From positions 1 to 19,097 of the forward strand of contig CAMFGQ010000013.1 in the NCBI GenBank assembly GCA_945950065.1: a stretch of 19,097 nt of DNA. The letters run 5' to 3'. The notes beneath the pieces are model-generated. The model worked only from the letters and a program-made list of their open reading frames with translations, made no database searches and was not told where the DNA came from. This document shows positions 8,253 to 15,665 of the stretch, piece after piece (position 1 is the first letter of the stretch; each line of letters begins with the position of its first letter). This DNA comes from an uncultured Clostridia bacterium (lineage in GTDB: Bacteria; Bacillota; Clostridia; Peptostreptococcales; Acidaminobacteraceae). Position numbers and translations under genes: made by a program.

Positions 8253-8836
8253 TGAATCTGGTCCCCATTGTCATCGAACGCACTCCACAAGGAGAGCGTA
8301 GTTATGATATCTACTCCAGACTTCTACAAGACCGTGTCCTGTTTATTTCAGGTACCATCCACGATGGTCTAGCCAACAGTGTGGTGGCACAACTTCTCTA
8401 TTTAGAGAAAGAAGATCCCGATGCCCCGATTCATATCTACATTAATTCTGTAGGTGGATCGGTCAGTGCAGGATTCGCCATCCACGATACCATGAAATTC
8501 ATTAAATGTCCTGTTTCCACCATCTGTGTAGGAATGGCCGCCTCCATGGGCGCCTTCCTACTGGCCAGTGGAACCAAGGGCATGCGTTATGCTCTTCCCA
8601 ATAGCGAAATCATGATTCATCAGCCCCTTGGGGGAGTCCAAGGCCAGGCAGAGGACATTCGCATTACGGCGGAGCATATTTTAGAAATTCGCAAACGACT
8701 CAATCATCTCCTCAGTAAATATACAGGTAAAACCTTAAAACGCATTGAGAAAGACACAGATCGAGACAACTATCTCAGTGCAGAGGAAGCCCTGGAATAT
8801 GGGATCATTGATGAGGTCTTGGAAAAGAGGCTGTAA
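8252..8836 (+). CDS. clpP: ATP-dependent Clp protease proteolytic subunit
   Basis: Serine peptidase that assembles as a double heptameric barrel and degrades proteins fed by ClpX or other Clp ATPases. The 194-aa sequence carries the full triad: S98 in GMAASMGAF, H123 in MIHQPLGG, and D172 in the DTDRDNYLSAEEA motif. The N-terminal VPIVIERT and YDIYSRLL segments are typical of ClpP axial loops and propeptide region. The start is GTG at 8252, overlapping the tig stop, with GGAGG at 8240-8244. clpX follows immediately with no gap. This is the only clpP in the window. Confidence 0.98.
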   Translation: MNLVPIVIERTPQGERSYDIYSRLLQDRVLFISGTIHDGLANSVVAQLLYLEKEDPDAPIHIYINSVGGSVSAGFAIHDTMKFIKCPVSTICVGMAASMGAFLLASGTKGMRYALPNSEIMIHQPLGGVQGQAEDIRITAEHILEIRKRLNHLLSKYTGKTLKRIEKDTDRDNYLSAEEALEYGIIDEVLEKRL

Positions 8837-10075
8837 TTGGCAGAAAACAAAAAGAACTGTTCCTTTTGTGGAGCAAAGCCTGAAGAAGTGGGGATGATGT
8901 TTACATCCCCTAAAGCAGCAGTCTGTGAAGACTGCGTTTTGCAATTCAATCATAAGCTGATGTTCTCCATTCAACAGATGTTTTTAGATGATGACTTTGA
9001 TCTTTTAGAAGAAGAACCAGAAGAATTTGTTCTAGGACCCATTCCAAAACCTAAAGAAATCAAAGCCTTCCTAGACGACTATGTCATTGGACAGGATGAA
9101 GCAAAGAAAATCCTCTCCGTGGCCGTCTACAATCACTATAAACGCATACAAAACACCACGGATGTTGACATCCAAAAGAGCAACATTCTCCTATTGGGAC
9201 CAACTGGTTCTGGAAAGACCTATCTTGCCCAGACACTGGCAAAGATTTTGGATGTACCCTTTGCCATTGCCGACGCCACCTCCATTACCGAGGCAGGCTA
9301 TGTAGGTGATGATGTGGAGAATGTGCTAGTGCGACTGCTCCATGCGGCAGACTTCAATGTTGAAGCTGCAGAAAGGGGCATCATTTATGTCGATGAGATC
9401 GACAAAATCGCTCGTAAAAGTGAATCAGCTTCCATCACTAGAGATGTCAGTGGAGAAGGTGTCCAACAGGCACTGTTGAAACTCATAGAGGGTACCATTG
9501 CTTCTGTTCCTCCTCAAGGAGGAAGAAAGCATCCCCATCAAGAGCTGATTCATCTTGATACAACCAATATTCTCTTTATCCTAGGTGGAGCCTTTGAAGG
9601 ACTAACGGACATCGTTGCCAAACGGCAAGGAAAAGGTTCGGTTGGCTTCCATGCCCCTATCCGCTCCAAAGCAGAAGTGGATAAATGGGAGCTCCTCTCC
9701 CAGATAGAGGGAAGAGACCTACTACACTTCGGATTGATTCCAGAGTTTATAGGAAGAGTCCCTGTACTTGCCCCGCTTCATGAACTCGATGGAGAAGCTC
9801 TAGAGAAGATTCTGGTTGAACCCAAAAATGCTCTGCTTCGCCAATATGAAGCACTCTTTGCCATGGATGGCATTGATCTGACTATTGATAGAGACGCCCT
9901 GAAAGAAATTGCAAAACAAGCCGTGGACAAAGCCACGGGTGCAAGAGGGCTGAAAAGTATATTGGAAAAACTCATGCTGGACTATATGTTTGAATACCCC
10001 AGCAAAGATGGAGTCACTGAACTCCATGTCACCAAGGAAGAAGTAGAACAACACGTAAAACCTAAGGAGGGATAA
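8837..10075 (+). CDS. clpX: ClpX unfoldase (ATPase subunit of ClpXP)
   Basis: AAA+ unfoldase that recognises tagged substrates and translocates them into ClpP. The N-terminal zinc-binding domain has C8, C11, C30 and C33 (CSFCG and CEDC). Walker A is GPTGSGKT (K127), followed by GYVGDDVENVL and Walker B IIYVDEID; the sensor region contains FGLIPEFIGRVP. The ClpP-docking loop reads VGF where IGF is usual. Length 412 aa is normal. The start is TTG at 8837, directly after the clpP TAA, with AGAGG at 8826-8830 as ribosome site. Its stop overlaps the lon ATG (TAATG at 10073-10077), with GGAGG just ahead. Confidence 0.98.
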   Translation: MAENKKNCSFCGAKPEEVGMMFTSPKAAVCEDCVLQFNHKLMFSIQQMFLDDDFDLLEEEPEEFVLGPIPKPKEIKAFLDDYVIGQDEAKKILSVAVYNHYKRIQNTTDVDIQKSNILLLGPTGSGKTYLAQTLAKILDVPFAIADATSITEAGYVGDDVENVLVRLLHAADFNVEAAERGIIYVDEIDKIARKSESASITRDVSGEGVQQALLKLIEGTIASVPPQGGRKHPHQELIHLDTTNILFILGGAFEGLTDIVAKRQGKGSVGFHAPIRSKAEVDKWELLSQIEGRDLLHFGLIPEFIGRVPVLAPLHELDGEALEKILVEPKNALLRQYEALFAMDGIDLTIDRDALKEIAKQAVDKATGARGLKSILEKLMLDYMFEYPSKDGVTELHVTKEEVEQHVKPKEG

Positions 10076-12375
10076 TGAATAAACGAATGCCACTCATACC
10101 TCTTAGGGGTCTGATCATCTTTCCCTACATGGTTCTTTATTTTGATGTAGGAAGAGAAAAAAGCGTTACTGCTTTAGAGCAGGCCATGCTTCAGGATCAG
10201 ATGATTTTTCTCACTACCCAGAAAAACATGGATATTGAGGATCCTTTAGAGGAAGATTATTATCACTATGGCACCATTGCCAAGATAAAACAAATGCTAA
10301 AACTACCCGGCGACGCAGTTCGGGTTCTTGTAGAAGGCCAACAACGGGCCAAAGTCGTCAACTTTACCGATGAAACAAGCTTTATTGAAGTGGAGTACGA
10401 GCTCCTAGAAGATAAAGAAGTCGATGATCTTGAAAGCAAAGCACTAGAACGTAGCATCAAAGAAACCTTCAAGCGCTACTCGTCTATCAGTAATCGCATT
10501 CCACCTGAGGTCAGCCTATCACTGGCTTCTGTAGAGGAATCTGGTCGCTTTGCTGACCTGATTATTCCTCAACTGAACATCACCATTGAAGAAAAGCAAA
10601 AGCTTCTTGAAACCTTGGACACCAAAGAGCGTCTCTTTAAACTCTATCGTCTCCTTCTCCAAGAGATTGAGATCGTAGAGCTGGAACGAGACCTTAGTGA
10701 AAAGGTGAAAGAACAGATGAATAAGAGCCAGAAGGAATACTTCCTTCGTGAACAAATGCGCATTATTCAGCAAGAGCTAGGTGATGAAGAAGATGCTGCA
10801 GGAGAAGCAGAACGATTGAAAAAACGCCTGCAGAAGCTTCGCCTAAAGAAAGACATTCACGAAAAGGTAGAGAAGGAAATCGACAAATATGCCAGGCTCA
10901 ATCCTTCCTCACCTGAGGCAGCTGTATCCAGAACCTACATCGATTGGATTCTTGATTTGCCCTGGAATAAGCAAAGCAAAGAGCAAATCGACCTTCCCCA
11001 TGCACGGGAAGTCCTTGATGAAGATCACTATGGACTGGAAAAAGTCAAAGAACGAGTTCTTGAATATCTAGCTGTTCGTAAACTCACAGGAAACATGAAA
11101 GGTCCCATCATTTGTCTTGTTGGACCTCCAGGAGTTGGAAAGACATCCATTGCTTCCAGTATCGCACGCAGTGTAAACAGGAAGTTTATACGCATGAGTC
11201 TAGGTGGTGTGCGAGACGAAGCTGAAATCCGTGGACACAGAAGGACCTATATTGGGGCTATCCCTGGCAGAATCATGACCCACATCAAGGAGAGTGGAGT
11301 GAAGAATCCTCTTTTCCTCTTTGATGAAATTGACAAACTTGGTTCTGACTTTAGAGGAGACCCAGCCTCAGCACTGCTTGAGGTATTGGACCCTGAGCAA
11401 AACAAATCTTTCCAAGACCACTATCTTGAGATACCCTTTGACCTAAGCAAGGTGATGTTTATTACAACAGCAAACACCACTTCTACCATACCAAGACCAC
11501 TGCTGGACCGTATGGAAGTTATTGAGATCACTGGCTACACCCTTTATGAAAAAGAGCAGATTGCCAAGCGTTATCTCATCCCCAAACAACAAAAAGCCAA
11601 TGGTCTTGAGAAAGCAAAACTGAACTTCTCCAGAGAAGGACTGCGTACACTAATCGAAGAGTACACCAGAGAATCAGGAGTAAGGGAGCTCGAAAGAAAA
11701 ATTGGCACCATCTGTCGTAAGATAGCCATTGAGGTAGTAGAGAGCAAAAAAGATAGCTTCTCCATTACCAAAGCCTCTCTTGCCAAATACTTGGGTGAGG
11801 CGCCCTATACACCAGATGAACTTGAAAAAGTTGATCGTGTGGGTCTTGCAACAGGACTTGCCTGGACAAGTGTTGGTGGCGATACCTTAGAAATTGAAGT
11901 CAACATTTCCAAGGGTAAAGGCTCTCTCTCTCTGACAGGTCAATTAGGAGATGTCATGAAAGAGTCTGCTCAAGCTGGACTGAGTTTCCTAAAGAGCAGA
12001 GCAGAAGAGCTGAAGATCGAGGAAGACTTCTTCAGTAAACATGATATTCATGTTCACGTTCCTGCTGGAGCCATCCCCAAAGATGGACCTAGTGCAGGAA
12101 TTACCATGGCAACCGCCATGGCCTCAGCCGTGACAAAACGCAAAGTGCCTCACACTATAGCCATGACAGGTGAAATCACTTTAAGAGGACGTGTTCTTGC
12201 CATAGGCGGCCTCAAGGAAAAACTTCTTGCAGCAAAAAGACGGGGAATCAAGACGGTACTCATTCCTAAGGACAACCAAAGGACTCTTCGTGAAGTCCCC
12301 AGGGAAATTAAGAAGGATCTTACCATCATCCCAGTATCCAGCATGGAGGAGGTCCTCAAAGAGGCTCTATTATGA
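10075..12375 (+). CDS. lon: Lon endopeptidase La
   Basis: ATP-dependent serine protease that clears misfolded and some regulatory proteins; cytosolic homohexamer. The 766-aa protein has the N-terminal substrate-binding domain beginning MPLIPLRGLIIFPYM, a helical region, an AAA+ module with Walker A GPPGVGKT (K356) and Walker B FLFDEIDKL, and the C-terminal peptidase. The catalytic serine is S673 in KDGPSAGITMATA, and the catalytic lysine is in GGLKEKLLAAKR (K716 by the usual 43-residue spacing). All are intact. It overlaps clpX by 1 nt and ysxC by 4 nt. Only the LonA type is present; Bacillus places a second gene, lonB, in this block. Confidence 0.98.
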   Translation: MNKRMPLIPLRGLIIFPYMVLYFDVGREKSVTALEQAMLQDQMIFLTTQKNMDIEDPLEEDYYHYGTIAKIKQMLKLPGDAVRVLVEGQQRAKVVNFTDETSFIEVEYELLEDKEVDDLESKALERSIKETFKRYSSISNRIPPEVSLSLASVEESGRFADLIIPQLNITIEEKQKLLETLDTKERLFKLYRLLLQEIEIVELERDLSEKVKEQMNKSQKEYFLREQMRIIQQELGDEEDAAGEAERLKKRLQKLRLKKDIHEKVEKEIDKYARLNPSSPEAAVSRTYIDWILDLPWNKQSKEQIDLPHAREVLDEDHYGLEKVKERVLEYLAVRKLTGNMKGPIICLVGPPGVGKTSIASSIARSVNRKFIRMSLGGVRDEAEIRGHRRTYIGAIPGRIMTHIKESGVKNPLFLFDEIDKLGSDFRGDPASALLEVLDPEQNKSFQDHYLEIPFDLSKVMFITTANTTSTIPRPLLDRMEVIEITGYTLYEKEQIAKRYLIPKQQKANGLEKAKLNFSREGLRTLIEEYTRESGVRELERKIGTICRKIAIEVVESKKDSFSITKASLAKYLGEAPYTPDELEKVDRVGLATGLAWTSVGGDTLEIEVNISKGKGSLSLTGQLGDVMKESAQAGLSFLKSRAEELKIEEDFFSKHDIHVHVPAGAIPKDGPSAGITMATAMASAVTKRKVPHTIAMTGEITLRGRVLAIGGLKEKLLAAKRRGIKTVLIPKDNQRTLREVPREIKKDLTIIPVSSMEEVLKEALL

Positions 12376-12992
12376 AAATAAGTAAGACCGATTTTTTAGG
12401 CAGTGCAGTAGGGCGGGAGCAATTTCCGCCCGACAACCTGCCTGAGATAGCACTATCAGGTCGTTCCAATGTGGGAAAAAGCTCCCTCATCAACTATCTT
12501 CTCAACAGAAGAAGTCTTGCTAGGACAAGCTCTACTCCCGGAAAGACCCAGACCATTAACTTCTATGAGATCAACGAAGCCTTTCGCTTAGTCGATCTAC
12601 CTGGTTATGGGTATGCAAAGGTCTCCAAAACTGAACAAGCCAAGTGGGCAGGCTTCATTGATGCCTATTTGCGAGACAGACACAATCTCCTACAGATCTT
12701 TCTACTTTTAGATATTCGTAGGAAGCTCAGTGAGCAGGATATACAAATGTATGAGTACATCCACTCCTTTGGCTATGATGGACGTGTGATTTTGACAAAG
12801 ATTGATAAACTCAATCAGTCGCAAATCATCAAAGCAAAACGAGACATCGCAAAGGGACTTCACATTCCTGAGGACCATGTTTTTCTGATTAGTAATCTTA
12901 AGGCAAAGGGGAAATATCCCCTCTGGGACTATGTGGATAAGCTCTTTAAAGACAAAGGCTATGAGATCAAACTGGAGCGCCAACATGGTTAA
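12372..12992 (+). CDS. ysxC: ribosome biogenesis GTPase YsxC/EngB
   Basis: Small GTPase needed for late assembly of the 50S subunit. G-motifs are visible in order: G1 GRSNVGKS (residues 30-37), G2 TSSTPGKTQTIN, G3 DLPGYGYAKV, G4 TKIDK, and a G5-like ISNLKAKGK. The length of 206 aa is usual. The ATG overlaps the lon TGA (ATGA at 12372-12375). The lon-ysxC linkage is a well-known Bacillota arrangement and supports the assignment. Its stop is overlapped by the start of the Nudix-cyclophilin gene (8-nt overlap at 12985-12992), placing that gene in the same transcript. Confidence 0.97.
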   Translation: MKISKTDFLGSAVGREQFPPDNLPEIALSGRSNVGKSSLINYLLNRRSLARTSSTPGKTQTINFYEINEAFRLVDLPGYGYAKVSKTEQAKWAGFIDAYLRDRHNLLQIFLLLDIRRKLSEQDIQMYEYIHSFGYDGRVILTKIDKLNQSQIIKAKRDIAKGLHIPEDHVFLISNLKAKGKYPLWDYVDKLFKDKGYEIKLERQHG

Positions 12993-13935
12993 AGCAACCT
13001 TGGTGTATATTGTGGAGGGGGAGCAGGTTCTTATGCTCCATCGCAATAAGCGACCAAATGATGTACACTGGAAGAAGTATGTAGGTGTTGGCGGTAAATT
13101 CGAAGCGGGAGAAACCGCTGAAGAATGTATGAAAAGAGAAGTCCTGGAAGAAACAGGACTCCATGTCCTCGATTACCAACTTGCTGGTGAAATCTTTTTT
13201 CCAGCCTTTGATGGTGAACAGGACATCTATACCTATGTGTATCGTGTGACGAAGACCAGTGGAGAACTTCAAGAAAATCATGAAGGAGAACTCAGCTGGT
13301 TTCATAAAGATGACATCCTGGACTTATCCCTATGGGAGGGAGATAGAGTATTTTTACCATGGGTGTTAGAAGAAGGACCTTTCTTTGAAGCCACCTTCTT
13401 CTACAAAGAGGGTAGTTTTCAAGACTACCAAGTAAAATTTGGAGGAAGAATGAATCCGAAAGTTCGTTTGCGCCTTGAAACTGGCGAAGAGATGATTATG
13501 GAGCTCTATCCTGAGATAGCTCCCCAGACCGTTGATAACTTTATTCACTTAGTCGAGAAAGGCTTTTATGATGGACTGATTTTCCATCGTGTCATTCCCG
13601 GTTTTATGATTCAAGGTGGATGCCCCATGGGAACGGGTACCGGTGGACCTGGCTATCACATCCCAGGCGAGTTTAAAAGCAATGGCTTTGAGAACAATCT
13701 CAAGCATGAACCAGGCGTACTCTCCATGGCTAGAGCAATGGATCCAGATTCAGCAGGTAGCCAATTCTTCATTATGCATAAAACATCACCCCATTTAGAT
13801 GGTGATTATGCAGCTTTTGGAAAAGTAATTGAGGGACTAGAAGTCGTCGACAAAATTGCTTCTGTTCAAACTGGTGCAGGCGATCGTCCCTTAGAGGATG
13901 TTGTCATTGATCGAATCGATGTGATAGAGGAGTAA
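12985..13935 (+). CDS. Nudix hydrolase-cyclophilin fusion protein
   Basis: A 316-aa frame joins two complete domains. Residues 1-155 are a MutT-like Nudix hydrolase with a perfect Nudix box from G-KFEAGE to REVLEETGL, fitting 8-oxo-dGTP/nucleotide pyrophosphatases. Residues 156-316 are a cyclophilin-type peptidyl-prolyl isomerase with the catalytic FHRVIPGFMIQGG, AGSQFFIMH and HLDGDYAAFGKVIEGLEVV motifs, matching stand-alone bacterial PpiB in length. The start is ATG 12985, with GGAG at 12974-12977; an upstream in-frame start at 12931 lies inside ysxC and is not needed. The junction carries a strong ribosome site and ATG at 13450, so a free 161-aa cyclophilin is probably also made. Arg155 (AGA) is one base from TGA, suggesting the fusion arose by stop loss (inference). 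Neither domain has a signal peptide. Confidence 0.88.
   Translation: MVKATLVYIVEGEQVLMLHRNKRPNDVHWKKYVGVGGKFEAGETAEECMKREVLEETGLHVLDYQLAGEIFFPAFDGEQDIYTYVYRVTKTSGELQENHEGELSWFHKDDILDLSLWEGDRVFLPWVLEEGPFFEATFFYKEGSFQDYQVKFGGRMNPKVRLRLETGEEMIMELYPEIAPQTVDNFIHLVEKGFYDGLIFHRVIPGFMIQGGCPMGTGTGGPGYHIPGEFKSNGFENNLKHEPGVLSMARAMDPDSAGSQFFIMHKTSPHLDGDYAAFGKVIEGLEVVDKIASVQTGAGDRPLEDVVIDRIDVIEE
13441..13452 (+). promoter_or_regulatory. internal ribosome binding site and start for free cyclophilin
   Basis: GGAGGAAGAATG lies in frame at the Nudix-cyclophilin junction: GGAGG at 13441-13445 and an ATG at 13450, 4 nt apart. It encodes Gly-Gly-Arg-Met and coincides with the expected first residue of a normal cyclophilin (MNPKVRLRLETG). 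This is as good as the site used by most genes here, so internal initiation is likely, giving a short product beside the full-length fusion. Confidence 0.6.
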
Positions 13936-13952
13936 ATCTCCTCTATTTTTTT
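13924..13952 (+). terminator. intrinsic terminator overlapping the fusion gene's stop codon
   Basis: The arms ATAGAGGAG (13924-13932) and CTCCTCTAT (13938-13946) form a perfect 9-bp stem with a 5-nt loop, followed by a seven-T run (13946-13952). The stop TAA (13933-13935) lies in the loop, so terminating ribosomes would cover the 5' arm. The mupG-like gene's ribosome site starts at the next base, leaving no room for a promoter between them. Confidence 0.8.
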
Positions 13953-13963
13953 AAGGAGAAAGC

Positions 13964-14986
13964 ATGAAACTCTTTCCCAGTGTATACCTTAGCCTCTATG
14001 AGGCACAACAAGAGGAACTACAAAACTACGAAAAAGGATCCTTTATCTTTATTTGCCTCCATATGGAAGAAGAGTACCAATCCATCAACAACTACAGAGA
14101 GAAGGCTCTAAATATTATCCATGAGTTACAGGACCGCTTCACCATCATTGCTGATGTCAGTGGAAGAAGCCTTGGGTATTTTGAGGTAGACAGTCTGCTT
14201 GAACTACAGGAGCTGCTTTCACCCTGTATCTTGAGGCCGGATTATGGCTTTGATCCACAGGAAGTCATTGAACATCTTGATCAGCTTACCCTTTGCTTTA
14301 ACGCCCAGATCTATGAAGAAGACTGGCTCTCCTATCTAGAACCAGGAATGGTGTCTACTCTTAATTATTATCCTCGCCCTGAGACAGGGGTGAGTGCAAA
14401 CACTGTCCTGAAACAAACAGCACCTCTACAGGAAAGGGGAGTCAAGGTCTTTGGCTTTATCCAAGGAGATAAACATCTTCGTTTACCTCTTTACGAAGGA
14501 TTACCAACGCTGGAAAAGTACCGTTATCAACCACCCTACATTGCTTATCTTGCCCTTGCCAAACTGGGACTTGATGGAGCCATTGTGGGCGATGGTGGAC
14601 TTTTAAAGCGACAACATCAACTCATTGGAAGGTATAGGGAGGAGAAGGTGATTTCTGTTCCCATCATCACTGAGAAAACAGAAATTCTTCATCAAGTGTT
14701 TACCCTGCGTCAGGATAGTCCTGATGGGCTTTTTCGCATTGTAGAGAGTAGGGAATATGCACATCCTGGAGAGCTCAGGAAAAAAGAAGAAACAAAGGAA
14801 AGAAAAAGAGGAAGCATCACCATGGATAATGAAGGGTATGCTCGTTACTCTGGGGAGATGATGCTCCTAAAAGAAGATTATCCAGAGGATCCTCGGGTCA
14901 ATGTGATCGGACAGGTTCATCAGGACTATGAAGCCCTGCTTGATCTGCTGGAGCCGGGTGATCGCATTATGTTTGTTGAGATTTAG
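13964..14986 (+). CDS. mupG: DUF871/MupG-family TIM-barrel glycosidase
   Basis: The 340-aa protein matches the DUF871 family, whose characterised member MupG (6-phospho-N-acetylmuramidase) splits MurNAc-6-phosphate-GlcNAc during cell-wall recycling. Support comes from the N-terminal SVYLSLYEA strand, RPDYGF, LNYYPRPETGVS, the strongly diagnostic LPLYEGLPTLEKYRYQPPY, and GLDGAIVGD, all in the TIM barrel (about residues 1-230). A C-terminal small domain follows, ending in GSITMDNEGYARYSGEMMLL and RVNVIGQVHQDY. The start has AAGGAG at 13953-13958. No murQ, mupP or PTS genes are nearby, so the exact substrate is uncertain, and the symbol is a family-level guess. Expression would require read-through of the preceding terminator or a promoter inside the upstream gene. 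Confidence 0.78.
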   Translation: MKLFPSVYLSLYEAQQEELQNYEKGSFIFICLHMEEEYQSINNYREKALNIIHELQDRFTIIADVSGRSLGYFEVDSLLELQELLSPCILRPDYGFDPQEVIEHLDQLTLCFNAQIYEEDWLSYLEPGMVSTLNYYPRPETGVSANTVLKQTAPLQERGVKVFGFIQGDKHLRLPLYEGLPTLEKYRYQPPYIAYLALAKLGLDGAIVGDGGLLKRQHQLIGRYREEKVISVPIITEKTEILHQVFTLRQDSPDGLFRIVESREYAHPGELRKKEETKERKRGSITMDNEGYARYSGEMMLLKEDYPEDPRVNVIGQVHQDYEALLDLLEPGDRIMFVEI

Positions 14987-15016
14987 TTGCATTGATATCT
15001 AGTAACAAAGGAAGGA

Positions 15017-15057
15017 AAGTAAAGAAAGCTATGGATTATCCATAGCTTTCTTTACTT
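15017..15057. terminator. bidirectional terminator hairpin between convergent genes
   Basis: AAGTAAAGAAAGCTATGGA (15017-15035) and its exact reverse complement (15039-15057) form a perfect 19-bp stem with a 3-nt centre. It sits between the mupG-like gene (+) and the IclR remnant (-). The 3' arm is T-rich on the + strand, and so is the flank on the - strand, although neither has a long uninterrupted T-run. Confidence 0.75.
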
Positions 15058-15093
15058 CTACAGGAAGTCATCCTTTTCTTTCATGAAGCGTTC

Positions 15094-15603
15094 TTAGCCT
15101 AAGGATTCCATAGCTTCATGAACTTCTTCCTGTGCCTTTTTTAATTGTCCTTTTAAATAGTCGATTCCCTTATGTTTCAGTCTACTGGTGGGTCCCGAAA
15201 GACTTGAACCTGCGATGGTCTTGCCATCTTTTTGAATGGGAAGGGCGATACAACTCAGTCCGTACTCGTATTCTTCGTTGTCTCTGGTGAAACCAGACTT
15301 TCTGAACTGCTCACGCTGGGGGAGAAAGTCCTCTAAGGTAGTGATGGAATTCACCGTACGCTTTATTGCTTCACCACTGGAGAAATAGGCTTTTAGTTCA
15401 TCGTCAGATAATTCTGAAAGATAGATTTTTCCAAAGCCTGAACAGTTTAAGGGGCTAACACTGAGGAGGTGACTGGCAAGATAAAATTCTTCACCTTCAA
15501 TGGACTCCAAAAGGAGGGTTCTACCTTCCTGAACCACACTGAGATTAAAGATCTCTCCAGTAATCTTTGTATACTTTAAGATAAGGTTATAGAAACGCCG
15601 TTT
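15094..15603 (-). pseudogene. IclR-family regulator lacking its DNA-binding domain
   Basis: The - strand frame encodes an IclR effector (ligand-binding) domain: TGEIFNLSVVQEGRTLL, SPLNCSGFGKIYLSELSDDEL, TLEDFLPQREQFRKSGFT, YEYGLSCIALPIQKDG and SSLSGPTSRL are the familiar conserved blocks. Family members are about 250 aa with an N-terminal winged helix-turn-helix. Here the open frame covers only 169 codons, ending upstream at an in-frame TAG (15604-15606). The first start codon is GTG at 15537, giving 147 aa, and it has no good ribosome site. Beyond the stop lies the oppositely oriented aminotransferase gene, so there is no space for the missing ~80 residues. The gene therefore looks 5'-truncated. 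A translated effector-only protein cannot be excluded. Confidence 0.75.
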
Positions 15604-15609
15604 CTATAA
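15587..15609. promoter_or_regulatory. IclR/KdgR-like palindromic operator
   Basis: A perfect inverted repeat has 11-bp arms TTATAGAAACG and CGTTTCTATAA around a single C. Its core GAAACGCCGTTTC resembles published IclR-family sites such as KdgR (GAAAC-n-GTTTC type). It lies between the IclR remnant and the aminotransferase gene. A possible + strand -10 (TATAAA at 15605-15610) overlaps its right arm, so binding would block initiation toward the aminotransferase; no convincing -35 is visible. On the - strand the left part overlaps the open frame of the truncated regulator. Confidence 0.65.
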
Positions 15610-15665
15610 AATAATTGGAGAATATTCTAACAAAAAAGCGACGCAAAGCACAAAAGGGAGGTAAG

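Noticed and set aside
12931..12984. Upstream in-frame start for the Nudix-cyclophilin gene
   Set aside because: It lies well inside ysxC and adds residues not expected in Nudix proteins; ATG 12985 has GGAG 7 nt upstream and the normal MutT N-terminus.
15615..15665. TTG start giving a 17-residue extension of the aminotransferase
   Set aside because: No ribosome site, and the added residues are a basic tail; AGGGAGGT precedes ATG 15666, where the family sequence starts.
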